Below are positions 29,559 to 41,400 of a DNA stretch of 64,000 nt, piece after piece; position 1 is the stretch's first letter; every line of letters starts with the position of its first letter. Under the pieces are notes generated by a model. It was not told the DNA's origin. It saw only the letters and a program-made list of their open reading frames with translations, and searched no databases. The position numbers were made by a program, and so were the translations under genes. Origin of the DNA: Zea mays (taxonomy: Eukaryota; Streptophyta; Magnoliopsida; Poales; Poaceae); NCBI RefSeq assembly GCF_902167145.1, contig NC_050100.1, positions 184,877,439 through 184,941,438 on the forward strand, read 5' to 3'.

Positions 29559-32500
29559 ATGGATTCTGGGATTTGGGCATCTGTTTGGAGCTTCATCAAG
29601 TTCCTGCCTTTCTTCTTTGCGCTTCTCCTCCTGGGCATCATCAAAGGTGGACAGAACGCTTGTTCTGTCAGTCCATTCTTCTCGCCTTTTTTCTTAATAG
29701 GAGTATGGAATGTAATTGTATTAAAGGATGGTTTCACACGGCTATGCCCTTGCTTCATGAATTCAATCAACCAGTTCACTTGGTGCGTTGCATTTGCTAG
29801 TCCGTTGCTAAAAATGGTTGTCGATCGAACTATTCGGGTTCTGCCTGTACTGATGCTTGGTTGCTCCTTCCAACCATTGTTGTGGGCTTCAGTAATGAAT
29901 AATGATGTAACCTGGTCCTTGATTTGGCTTGCATAAATGCTCATATCACCAATGAAGTAGTCCATTTATGAGCTGATATACACTCCCTTTGATAATAAGG
30001 GAGCAAATGGTGTAGTTCATATAGGTACCAATACTCTGGCAAACTTTTATTGGCAGAGAATATTGACTTTATGAATATTGCTCCATCTGCTTGGTTCTTT
30101 TTCATTTGCAGATTTATCCATGTCGTAGTTTTACTTGTCATTTGCACAATTCTGCTTGATAGGGGCAATAGACTTATTTATGTAGAGTTTTGCAATCAGA
30201 ATATCCAGGGATATGAATTGAACTATGTGCACATGATATTTTGGATTCATTCTAGAAAAAATAGTGTTCTGATTGTAAATATTAATACCTTGGCTAGCCT
30301 ACATTTCATTGACTGGTTGAGTACTTGTGTTGATCTCAGTTCTTATTGGTCTATCTGATTCATGCTAATCTTACCAATCCAGGTGCTTTGTTTGGCCCAT
30401 GGGCATGGCTTGTCATGACAATTGGAATTTCTGCACTTATTCTAGGCTTATGGCCTATGCATGTGATTTGGACATATTACTGCATCATCAGGTAGAGTTT
30501 GCAGTCCTGAAAGGAAAGTCATGCAATGTGGTGTATTTGGATGTGCTTATCACCTTTTTATGAAAGCAGAACCAAGATGGTAGGACCGGTCGTAAAGTTG
30601 CTGCTTCTTATTGTTGCAACTGCGGTTTTGGTTATATGGCTAATAATTGGCGTCGTGGGAAGCATCCTTGCTGGTTTGGCCTATGGCTTTCTCGCACCAG
30701 TAATGGCTACATTTGATGCGATTGGGGAAGGAAAAGAAAATCCACTTGTTCACTGTTTTTTGGTACAATTTACTTGTAACAGCTTCATTCTGATATCTGT
30801 CTTGTGTGTACAATACCTGTTTCACATGGTTAGCTAACTGGAAATGCAGGATGGAACATGGAGCACTATCACAGGAAGCTGTACAGTTGTCAGGGACATG
30901 AAAGACATGTTGGTACACTCATATTTTTCAATCATGGATGAAGTTCGTCTTCATGCACCACCCGACGGCAAGCCATATGAGATAAGGTCTTAGTTCTACT
31001 TTCTATTTGTTATTGTTTTCGGCCTTTTCATTCTTCCTTATAACTATATGTGTTAACAAGTGAGTAGCAATTGTACTAAATGAGACATTACTTTCATCCG
31101 GTACTCTACTTAAAATATTTTGTCTGTTTGTTATCTTGGTTAGCTTTTGTTACACATCATAAACAGTTCATGTTAACAATAAAATACACTGTATGTGGTC
31201 ACAAGAAAGACAAGAAATACACAATTAATTAATACTTGAGAACTCACTTTAAAAAGAAATGATATGGGGGAGTGTCCCATGTAAATTGAAGTTCAGTATT
31301 CTTTTAAATTTTGATCTGATTGCTAATATTTAAAAACCATTGTAGTGATTTTCTTTTAATTGAGGAATTCCGTATGGCATAAAATAATTAATTTCCCCAG
31401 ATTGCTACAAATTCCTGGTGCAATATTTGCTGCTGCTTGTGGGCTTGTAGTGGATGCAATAATGTTCACACTGATTGCCTTGTACAAGTTCCCCGTTATG
31501 CTATTCAAAGGATGGAAGCGGTTGATTGAAGATCTTATTGGCAGAGAAGGACCTTTTCTTGAGACAGCTTGCATGCCATTTGCTGGTCTTGCAATTCTTC
31601 TCTGGCCATTTGCAGTTATAGGAGCTTTTATAGCCTCTGTTATTTGCAGTGTTCCTTTTGGTGTATATGCTGCTGTGGTGGTTTATCAGGTATTGACGAA
31701 TCTTTTTGGACTGGTAACAGAAAAATATCATTTGTAGTATAAAGCTAGTATTATGATGAAATATTACCTGATTTAGCATGATAGATGTGGAGGCGTGAAG
31801 CTTATAATTGCAATCTTGTTTATGTGGCAGGAATCCTCACTTTTCTTGGGACTGTCTTATGCAATATCATCAGTATCCATCTTTGATGAATATACAAATG
31901 ACGTACTTGACATGGCACCAGGATCTTGCTTTCCTAGGTACAAATGGTTTATTCTGTACCAGAATATTGTCCTTGAATTGTACACCAAATAATACAAGTT
32001 ACTCAAAATTTCACTTTCCATGAGTAGGTTTAAATATAGGACAAATGAAGCTTCCTCACATGGTGGCTCTCTCTCGAGACCCGCTTCATTCAAGGACAAG
32101 CATGATGGAAAGAAAGCCCCTCAGCGTGTAACATCATTTAAAAGTAGCTTTGATGAGTTCAATCCATTCAAGGTGATCTTTTTCTGGAAAATTGGCAAAA
32201 GAAATTTCACTGTGTTCCCACTACATAAACATTCTCTATACTGACACTGGTCCATGCTCCATTTAGATTAGTTTCATTGTATTCTATTTCCTCCATTCTA
32301 AATTATAAGACATTTTGACTTTTCTAGATATATAGCTTTTGTTAGGCACTTAGATATACACCATGTCTAAATACATAACAAAAGCAATGTATCTAGGAAA
32401 AGGCAAAACGTCTTATAATATAGAACCGAGGGAGTATTATGGTGGAGCTATACTTTTTGTAGAGTTTAGAGATTATACTATGAGGTTTTATAATCCCATT

Positions 32501-33423
32501 TAAAATTCAAAACCATGATATGATTCTTTGGTGTTTGGAAATTTGTGCAGTATAACTGATTTAAATGTGTTGTTTAGTTGCTAGATCACCTTTTCATAGA
32601 GTGTAAGCACCATGGCAAGGATCTGGTCGCTGAAGGAGTGATAACCCCAAAAGATATAGAAGGAACAAAGGCAGGCAAAGCCAGCACTGGGGTACTTAAT
32701 GTTGGGTTACCAGCATATGTTATCCTTAAGGCACTCCTCCGATCTGCTAAAGCCAATTCTGATGGTCTCGTTCTAAGTAAGGGTGCCTTTTTTTCACCGC
32801 TAAAGAGGTTTGTTGTACCTTTTATTGACCTGCCAGACTTTCCTGTGAAATATGCAGGTAATGGATCTGAGATAACATCCGACAATAGGCCTACGAGTAA
32901 AATCTTTGAGTGGTTTTTTGACCCTCTGATGGTAATCAAAGATCAAATCAAAGCTGAAAACTTCACAGAAGAAGAGGAAGCATACCTTGAGAAGCAAGTG
33001 CTCTTGATTAGTGATCCAAAGCGCATCAAGGAGAATCTCATTCGGCTTCCACCATTGAGTGAGAGAAAACAAGCAGAAATAGAAGCATTTGCTCGAAGGT
33101 AGTCCTTTCATCACTCCTTTTCAACCACTAAAGAAAATATGATTCAATCTGACCCCGCTGATCCTACTGCAAGGTTGCAAGGGATCACAAAGTCGATATC
33201 AAGGTACCCCACATCCAAGCGTCGCTTCGACGCCCTTGTGAAGGCTCTTTCAGAAGAGCTTGCAAGGACAATGGGTGGTAATCAATCTGCCAATGGGTCT
33301 CAGGTCCGGAAGATAAGAAGTGGTATCGTCCGAATGCTTAGTCAGAGATCACTAGGGAAAACAACAGGCATCCCGGGCGATGATCATGAGGCTCAGCTAA
33401 CAAGCGATGGTTTCACTTCATGA
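29559..33423 (+). CDS. Multi-pass membrane protein, homologue of Arabidopsis At3g27390
   Basis: Nine coding exons: 29559-29646, 30383-30491, 30570-30762, 30850-30986, 31401-31689, 31831-31937, 32028-32172, 32578-33098, 33174-33423. All junctions are GT-AG, phases match, and the product is 612 residues ending in TGA. Hydrophobic segments lie near residues 9-30, 34-58, 68-105, 178-205 and 220-265, so the N-terminal half is an integral membrane domain. The C-terminal half is soluble and charged, with a Ser-rich linker around residues 310-355. I recognise it as the family of the uncharacterised plant membrane protein At3g27390 (HCF-DGTWSTI and VVRD motifs). Its biochemical role is unknown. The 5' UTR probably lies in 29200-29558 and the 3' UTR after 33423. 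Confidence 0.85.
32286..32436. mobile_element. Stowaway-like MITE in intron 7 of the At3g27390-like gene
   Basis: Long terminal inverted repeats: TAAATTATAAGACATTTTGA near the left end mirrors TCTTATAATATAGAACCGAG at the right, with GGGAGTA at the right border. The CTCC-type start and the fold-back structure fit Stowaway (mariner-derived) elements. About 150 bp, non-coding, wholly intronic. Confidence 0.65.
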
Positions 33424-34160
33424 TGTTCTGGAGGTGTTCAACTGTAACCTCAGTTTGAAAAGGAGATACTACTTTTCTGTGTTATTTTGCTAACTGGATA
33501 CAAAGAACTGACACTTCTGTATGAAGAGTTTAACCTCAACCATCTCGAGGATGAGTTGTTTGTTTTCAGGACTGTATCTGGACAACACTGTAGTAATACT
33601 TCGTAACAGAAAGCAAAAGATATGATTCGCCCTAGTGCCACCAGTTACATGCCCTCGTTCGTTCTAGCCGAGTTGGATGCCTTTGGATTATTTTTTTTAC
33701 TCCGACTGTCTTGGTGTGCTTGTCTTCAGTTATTTGTCCATACAATATACAAATGATCTAACACTGCTGAAAAACGATAGCCCAAGACAAATGGAGAAGC
33801 GAGAGTATTAAATTCTCCATAAACAACATTATCATTAGGTTTAAGTGTGGCAAAGGAAATTCCATTTGAAGCCGTGTGCAGGCAAAGAGACTTCACAAAA
33901 ATGTGAAATGGTTCAGAAAAACAACTGAGTTGCACAACTTCTTCAAGTTAATTTCATGCATCATTACTCGTATTAGTGTTACATTTTGAATTGAAGAATC
34001 GTATTTTTCATCATCATAACCGCGGATGGAACAATGACATTCTCGATTCTTAACAGACTCAGGAGGTAATGGTAGCTAATAAAGTGACTACAGCAAGGCA
34101 CGTGTCTACTACAGGTGATGAGGAAATGTGCGAATCTGAACATGCATTCTGAAACATCAA
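33424..34160. other. Convergent intergenic region: 3' UTRs of the membrane-protein gene and gl8
   Basis: No open frame of interest. The left part should be the 3' UTR of the plus-strand gene and the right part (to about 33950) the 3' UTR of gl8 on the minus strand. Nothing else is visible. Confidence 0.5.
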
Positions 34161-36553
34161 TCACAGCGCCTTCTTCTTGGCGTCCTTGGCCAGCCCCTTC
34201 TTGCGGATCTTAATGCACATGCCCAGGCGCACGCTGTCGATAAGGGACTCGGGAAGAATGGAGATCAAGAACCACACGACAGAGTGTGGCCAGTATGGTG
34301 TGCACCTAGGCTCGTATCCAATGTGACGAACGGCAGCACGAGCATAGGTGTCAGCAGATGGGACCATGAAGGAAGACTTCCTGATGGATGCCATCTTTGT
34401 CGCCACGTATAAGGGCACCTGGATAGATTGAAGAAATACAACATATTACTGACAAAACCGTTGCAATTACTTGCAAAAGCACTAATTCTCCAATTGATCA
34501 AGAAGCATTATCAAAAGGTAGACACAAATCAGTTCAGCAAATAAACAAGCTCAACCAAGTTTAGTAGAACATGTGAAATGATGCTTCAAGATGGTTAATT
34601 TTAGACGTTTGGAAATTTCAGAATCACTTCAGTTTGTGAGGGCTAAAGGGCAGGCCTGGTGCAGCGATGAGAACTGTCTCATTGAGGTCACAGGTTCGAA
34701 GCAACCTCTACATATTTGCAGGGGAAAGGCTCGCCTCACTTTATCCCTTCCCAAGATACCTCTCATGTGTGATAGTTTGTGAGGACTAACATGAGCCTGA
34801 AACAACTAGAGTGTTTCATCAAAATTTCTTTTAATTCTTTAGAAAGAGAACAGAGATCGAGAAACTATAGTTGAAATGGAAAATTGGAATTTGGTGAGAG
34901 GCAATAAATCATTTCAATAGCACAAAACTAAGTTAAGATAACTGTATAAATGGTTGATAATTTGAGACAAGATACATTCGATGCAAAGATAGATTTGTTA
35001 CCTGGCATTGCACATCAATACCCTTGCTCTTGTACTCAACATAGAGGCATCTTGAGAATTGGTCAACATACCTGGAAAATACAAATAACATTATTTTTAG
35101 TGTGCACTTAGTAAGATCAAGAGAATGTGTGCATCTGCCTAATTACAGCTATTTTTGAATTACACACACACACGCACGCGCCCGCCCACCCACCCACCCA
35201 CACCCACCTATGGAAGAATCATCATGCTCGCATTTTCAGCTAAATATGTAGTGCATAACACAAAGATACACAAACAAATAGGAGGCCTTACATGATAATA
35301 TATCATTGTTTATAGGTTTTTCAACTATTCATCTAATATTAGATCACAGGATAATATAGCCCCACTATTCAGTGAGCTCTAATAGTTGCAAGCAGGATGG
35401 ATGTTAGACCAACTCAACAGGAGCATCACAAAAGTTTTTTTTAGTTCTTAATTTCTTATGCAAACAAAAACCAGTACGCCTTACAGTAAAAGTTTTTTTG
35501 CTTATGCAGTTACCTATCTTTTTCTTTCCCCTAAGGAGAAGGATCATACGTCAGATCTAGACATTTCGAGTAATCCTAGACTGATGGAATTTCAGTACCC
35601 AACTAATTCTAGCATCTGAATGCATATCTAACTAACTCCCCCTATGATTGCATCAGAATCTGGCATGACCAACACGCAAGGTAGGGATTCACACTGAAGG
35701 CGTTTCCTCTGATTCCTGATCCCAGTGTTGCTACAATAGTTCCCAAACCATGTAGGCAAGAAAGACGTGCTCCTTTTGTTCTCGATCAGTCGCAATCTTA
35801 CTTGTACTAGAAGCCATCTATCCTAGAATCGAGCCAATCTAAGCTATAGCATGCGCAACGGACAGCATGGAAGCAGTGACTAGGAAAACGGGGAGCTCAC
35901 GCTTTGGTAGCGGCGTAGACGGAGTAGAGCGGATCAGAAGGCACGACGGAGGCGGCGCCGGAGCCGATGTTGACAATGGCGCCGCGCTTCCTCTCGACCA
36001 TGGCCGGCAGCACGGCGTGCGTGACACGCGTGACGCCCTCGACGTTGACCCGGATGAGGGTGCGCATCAGCTCCTCGTCCACCTCGTGGAAGTAGCGCGC
36101 GTACGGGTAGGACACGCCGGCGTTGTTGACGAGCACGCCGACGTCGAGGCCCCGGATGGAGTCCTTGAGCGCCTCGACGGCGGCGGCCAGCCCCTCGCCG
36201 GCGAAGTCGAGCACGAAAGTCCGCACCTCGGGGACCTTGGGGTGCCTGGCCTTGATCTCGGCGGCGACGGCGGCCAGCTTCTCCTGGTTGCGGCCGACGA
36301 GGACGAGCCCGAGCCCGGACGCGGCGAGGCGGAAGGCGACGGCGCGGCCGATGCCGTCGGTGGCGCCCGTCACGACGGCCCAGGCGCCGTAGCGGCGGCG
36401 CAGGGGCTTGCCCGGGCGGAGGAACGCGGCGTAGACCCAGAGCGCGAAGCGGGCGGCGGCGCGCACGGCCACGAGCAGGCCCACCGCGGCCAGCGCCAGC
36501 GCCCACGCCGGCTGCGCGCGGAGGAACTCGACGTGAGCGCACGTGCCGGCCAT
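34161..36553 (-). CDS. gl8: Very-long-chain 3-ketoacyl-CoA reductase (GLOSSY8)
   Basis: Three exons on the minus strand: 36553-35901, 35071-35002, 34418-34161, giving exactly 326 residues, the length of maize GL8. It reduces 3-ketoacyl-CoA to 3-hydroxyacyl-CoA with NADPH, the second step of the ER fatty-acid elongase that supplies cuticular waxes and sphingolipids. Visible features: an N-terminal membrane segment (residues 16-46), the cofactor motif TGATDGIG (62-69), NNAG (143-146), the catalytic Ser near 198 and YxxxK as Y213/K217, and a C-terminal dilysine KKAL that fits ER retrieval. The product looks intact. Maize has two close copies (gl8a, gl8b), and I cannot tell which one this is. Intron 2 holds a SINE. 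Confidence 0.93.
34638..34765 (+). mobile_element. tRNA-derived SINE (Au-SINE-like) in gl8 intron 2
   Basis: Contains a polymerase III A-box-like GGCCTGGTGCAGCGATGAGA and a B-box GGTTCGAAGC at the proper spacing, followed by a body with TTTGCAGGGGAAAGGCTCGCC and TTTATCCCTTCCC. This layout is that of the grass Au-type SINE family. It lies antisense to gl8. Exact ends and target duplication were not resolved. Confidence 0.65.
35165..35208. repeat. Compound simple repeat (AC)n(CCCA)n in gl8 intron 1
   Basis: A run of ACACAC changing to CGCACGCGCCCG and then CCCACCCACC units. Probably length-polymorphic between lines. Non-coding, intronic. Confidence 0.85.
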
Positions 36554-36664
36554 GGCGGAGTGTGATTTGGGGAGCTGGAGGAGAGAGCAGGGCTCGGCTC
36601 GGCTCGGCTGGCGACCGATGCAGTGCGGTGCGGTGCTGTGCGGTGTGCCTGCCCCTGTGTCGAG

Positions 36665-36672
36665 CTTATAAG
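36665..36672 (-). promoter_or_regulatory. TATA box of gl8
   Basis: CTTATAAG (palindromic) about 110 bases upstream of the gl8 ATG on the minus strand, in GC-rich sequence. It is the only TATA-like motif in the proximal upstream region and suggests a short 5' UTR of roughly 75-85 bases. Confidence 0.55.
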
Positions 36673-36719
36673 GGGCATGACCTATATCCGGTGGTGGGTG
36701 GAACTGGTGCACCAAGACT

Positions 36720-38434
36720 AACTGAACACGAACTCATGAAATCTCTCTCTCTCCTCCGTAGGCAGTAGTAGAGTAGTAGGCTCGTAGTCGTAGAGTTCGT
36801 ATGGACGGACAAATTTCAAAGTGGATTTTCAAGTTCTTGTAGTGGTGCTCTTATAGAGAAATTCTTCCTCATTTATTTTTTACTTGTCGTCGTTTTAGTA
36901 TAAAAATAAAATGACGGATAATAAATATTTAAGAATGAAAGTAGTAGTATAAAACTGGATAAATTCATTGCGGAGAAAGACCACATCCTAGCGGACAACC
37001 TTTCTTTCTCACTTCCTCGTGCAGGTTACAAAGGAATGCGAGTCAAAGTAGCAGTCTTTACGTGAGATACAAGCGTTCGGCTGCCCTCTTCATCAGCCAA
37101 GGCAGCTGCGCAGGAACAGTTTTTACTCTCAGGGCCAGGGGTAAGGGTAAGTTACAACAAACAGACGGAGACACACAGATTATAACATAGCACGCGCCAC
37201 ACTCTTTGGGCACGTCAAATTCACCGACGTAACCGTTGACGTGTTTGGTAGGCTCACCTGCCAAGTCATCAGCCTATTCGCGTGGCAGATGAACCGGCGA
37301 GCTGCGGAGGTTGACTGGCATGGCATCCAGACCAGAGGCCGGAGCAGATGCAGATCAGAGGCAACCCGCTCACGGTGCACCGGGCGCATCTCCAGCTCTG
37401 CTGTAATAACTGTGGATTTGATGCGCATCTTGGCTGTGCCTTGACGAAGGGGACAGCGGGGTTGGCACTTGGCAGGTCGGGTTTGATGAGCCGAAATAAT
37501 GACGGGGGCCGTTGGGGATGTGGTCGCCGGTGGCGGGCGGAAATCCCAACCCTTGTGCACTGCACGACCGTCGAGGCGTCGTGCTGGCTGCTGAGCCACT
37601 GCCAGGTGGGACGCGAGTGGCGAGCCGTGCCGCGCAATGGACGCGAGTGGGTGCCGGCTTCAATCCAGGCAGGTGGGAGAGGGGGGAATGGGAATCGATC
37701 GATGGATCAATGCGGCTGCCGGCTACCAGTAGCAGTAGCAGCATGGGCGTTGGGCAAACACCGCCTTGCGCGGATGGAAGTCTTGTCACGACGCCGCGAA
37801 TCCATCTGCGACGACGACGTCGCTTCCACAATCGGAACGGTTTGCATTTTCCTCTAGGAGAGCATCGAAGATTTTTTTTTAGTGTAAACCCATAAACGGT
37901 AAGGACAATAGTAAGTAGTAACAGTACACTATTATATACTGAAATCTTTATCCAGTTCAGGCATGGTCGGAATGTTCAAACGGCAGAGAGCAAAATCGAC
38001 CATGACCACCGCGCGCACATGGCTGCAACATCACAGCACATGGTTACACCACCACTTCCAAGTCCCAACCACACAACACATCACAATTCATGTTGCAGTC
38101 CCACACTGCCCGACTTCTACAGTACTACTACAGCTGTGTCGCTCTATGTTTTTATAGGCTGTGGATCGTCAAAAATCCACGCAGAAACGCCTGACCCACA
38201 TGGTTTCTCCATGACTTCCAGCAAAAAAAAGGGGGGGCAGACCCACATGCTTTTCACAAGGTCCGCAAGTCGGCTGCACCATGCTTCTTGGAGGTCTGCA
38301 CACTCGCAAGTTGCAAACGGGTTATTAGGGAAAGAAGACAAACCACTCGACTGACAGGTAAAAAAAAAGACAAACCACAGAGTTTAGCAGCCCACCTAAC
38401 AGAAGAGAAGCGCACAGATAAAGCCGGGGCGGCT
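36720..38434. other. Intergenic region between gl8 and the B3 gene
   Basis: Upstream sequence of gl8 on the left and downstream sequence of the B3 gene on the right. The 37240-37870 part is CpG-rich with overlapping open frames on both strands, but none shows a recognisable domain, and codon pattern and splice logic are lacking. It could be a decayed gene fragment or an unclassified transposon. The 38140-38250 part is low complexity. I see no supportable gene. Confidence 0.4.
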
Positions 38435-41400
38435 TTAAATTTTGTGATCAGACATCCGGACAGAGTACACCGGCTCACCATCGTCTGGCTCCTTAACAAG
38501 TTCGCAAACATCCCCAGCCCGAAGGTCGTTTGATGCCACGAAATGTTTCCAGCCCGCGGTGAATCCCACAAATAACAGGCTGTCGTGGTAAACGACAGGC
38601 CATAGTCTCTTCTTGGGGTCCTTCAGCATTATGACATCATAGTCATGCCTTCTCTGTCGTCTAACTGCATTGGAAAGCGACTTGGATAGGTCCTGGGGGT
38701 GACAGTGATCAGAAACACCTTTTTAGCGATGTGGTCAGAAACTTAAAAAGAACTTTACAACTATGAACATGTACAGTGATGTGATGTCCGGTATCGATGT
38801 AAAATTAGTCAAAGAAGACCAGTTATGGAATCTGCACAACTCACAAGCCATTTCTGAGTAGTATCAGGAATGCACAGTTGGAAGTTGATCTCTGGTGGAG
38901 AATGATGATCCGGCTCCGGAATTTCGTCCTTTGTAGGCAACAAAGACTCTGGGACCTCACGGTTACTAGACATTCTGCCTTCCTGTTTGGTGGAACGGTG
39001 TTCTGCATGAGTCACAATCCAACAGACTAATTAGAAACACACTATCCGATCAGAAACCACTCTTTAGTTTTATATTCAAAGAAAACATGTTATCCACCCT
39101 TTAATTTTACAATCAAACAAAACAAGTTAAAATAAGCTCACCTGACTCGTTGGCAGGTACAACACTGTTGCAAATTTTGCTGCGTACACCGCTCCTCGCT
39201 GGCTCCGCTTGATCCATTTTGGTTTCAAATTGAGCAGTAGTTCCTACCAAACATAGATTCGATAATATGCTATAAACAACAATTATATCCACAATAAACA
39301 ACCAAGAGATCTTTGAAAAGAAAAACAGTTGAAGTGATACTAGAAAGTTAAAGAGCACACCACCACCTTTTCCATTGACATTATGTGCAGTCTCCATCAT
39401 GCTATTCTTGCATTTAGATATTTCGTCAGGACTTGAGGTTTTCTCAATGGACCCTGTTAACATTGATTCAATAAAGGCACAACTTCCTTCAGACCTGCTA
39501 GGGTTTAGTCCTAGTGCAGCATATTTACCCGCAACTACAGGGTTTGCACTCAACCAGACATTGTTACTTTGGCTATGTACAATGCTTCCCATGGGTTTGT
39601 TCTCCTTTTGCTTCAAGTAGAACAGAAGCACCTATAGAATGATAATGGAAACTATTTCTCTACTACAAAAAACCATTTACCACCGCAATAAACTCTTCTT
39701 CTTTTGAATGAAACAGCACAGAAGCTTTGACATCATATGGCCTTGTTTGGATGCACTTAGTATCCACCTCTTGGAGTGGATTAGGATGTAACTTAGTTTA
39801 ATTTCCCCTCCAATCCACGCCAACATGGGTGGATTGAGGTAGATACCAGTGCATCCAAACAAGACCTATACTGGTAGCTATAATAAAGAAAATTATGAGA
39901 CGAAGCGCACCTCCATCTTTCTCATTGATGCTATAGTTGATCTCTGTCCCATCACGTCCGCAATCGATTACTCTGTCAGCACTTGATGGTTCTTTGATGG
40001 GCATTGTGAATACTGGTTGGACACATTCATGATTTCCCTCGGAACAAATGTACTCATCTACTGGGTTCAGTTCAATCAAACCGTAACCATCAACCAACAT
40101 GCCGTCAGTTTTTTGTGGGTTTTCATGTTTAATCGGTGCAGTGCAATCAAGAGCTGTTTGATTGTTCACAACATCCTTCCTCCACTTCTCCAAGCATCGG
40201 AAACCTCCAGGAGCTTCATATTTTCTATTAAAGTTTTGGATAATGATCATCTTGCTATAATTATGATAATCTTCCGCGGTTGTCCTAGAATCTAAAGGAA
40301 TGGCATTTGTTCTTTGTTTTCTGCCTAAATTTTCATCTGAATCATGTAAATCTAAGAGAGCTGTAGCACTTATAATTTGAGATACTGTTTTTACTTCACT
40401 GCATGTTGCTGAAATGCACTTGGTTCCACACTCAATTTCAGGGAAATTCCCCTTCTCGTCAGCTAGTACAGCTGAGGGTCCATTCCCAATGCCACTTTGA
40501 GCTCTTATAGGGTCCTCATTGGTATTAACAGCCACAAGACTTATATCTGAATCTGGTCCTGATGTGGCTAGCTTCATTGTATCCTCTTTTTCATGCGCGG
40601 AAGGTTCAGAATCTTCAGAATCTATAATCATAATTACTGTTTTTCCTTTGCTGCACAGTGGAGTACCCTTTGTTTTGCACTGTGGACCAATCAAATTACC
40701 ACTGATATCTTGTGCCACTGGTCCAGATCCAACCACACGTTCAACTCGTTTAGGGTCTTTTTTTGTATTGCAAGTTACATGACATGTTTGAGGCACTTTG
40801 GTCCTAGGACATTCGCCAGAAACATAGTAGCCACTGTTTTCTGAAATACCATCTGTGACGACCAAATCATCAGGTGGCATATTACTCCATGCCTGTTTCT
40901 TAGTTTCACCTTTATTTGTGCTCTCAGGATTGAAGTCGAGTCTTTCACAAGAATCCGTACCAAAAACCCGCACAGAAAATGTACGCTCAGCAATATACTC
41001 AAACAACAGAAATTCACCCCATTTAATCAAATGGTTTGAGACAAAAACATCCCATCCCTGATCAAAAGCAAGGGAATCAACCACCTTCGATACCAGGACC
41101 TTTAAACATTTTCCCTTTGAATCTTTAAGATACACAAGTTGATTAGTCAAATACTCCAGTCTGGGTGCAACAATTCGTGGTATCACCTGCACAATATATG
41201 CATGTACATGATGTTTTGTAGGGGCCATGGCATAAGACAAATAAAGGAAAATAAAAGAAATGGATAGCATAGCTGTAATGGAAAGCAGCAACAAACAAAA
41301 CCATACCAGAAATTTCTCGGCATTGTTGCGTACGAACTTTAAAAATGCAATGGGAGCCTGATTATTCTTTTCCTTGCCGCCGCTAAATATTTTCAATTCC

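Noticed and set aside
34638..34765. A tRNA gene
   Set aside because: A and B boxes are present, but the sequence cannot be folded by eye into a cloverleaf with an anticodon arm and acceptor stem; a tRNA-derived SINE fits.
35867..36565. A 232-codon frame on the plus strand opposite gl8 exon 1
   Set aside because: It is the reverse strand of a very GC-rich coding exon; such antisense frames arise from codon bias and show no domain.
41187..41306. Treating the B3 gene as having one long first exon with a genuine transmembrane segment
   Set aside because: The GT-AG borders are strong, and the hydrophobic segment splits the first B3 domain, so an intron is the more likely default; kept as a finding on retention.
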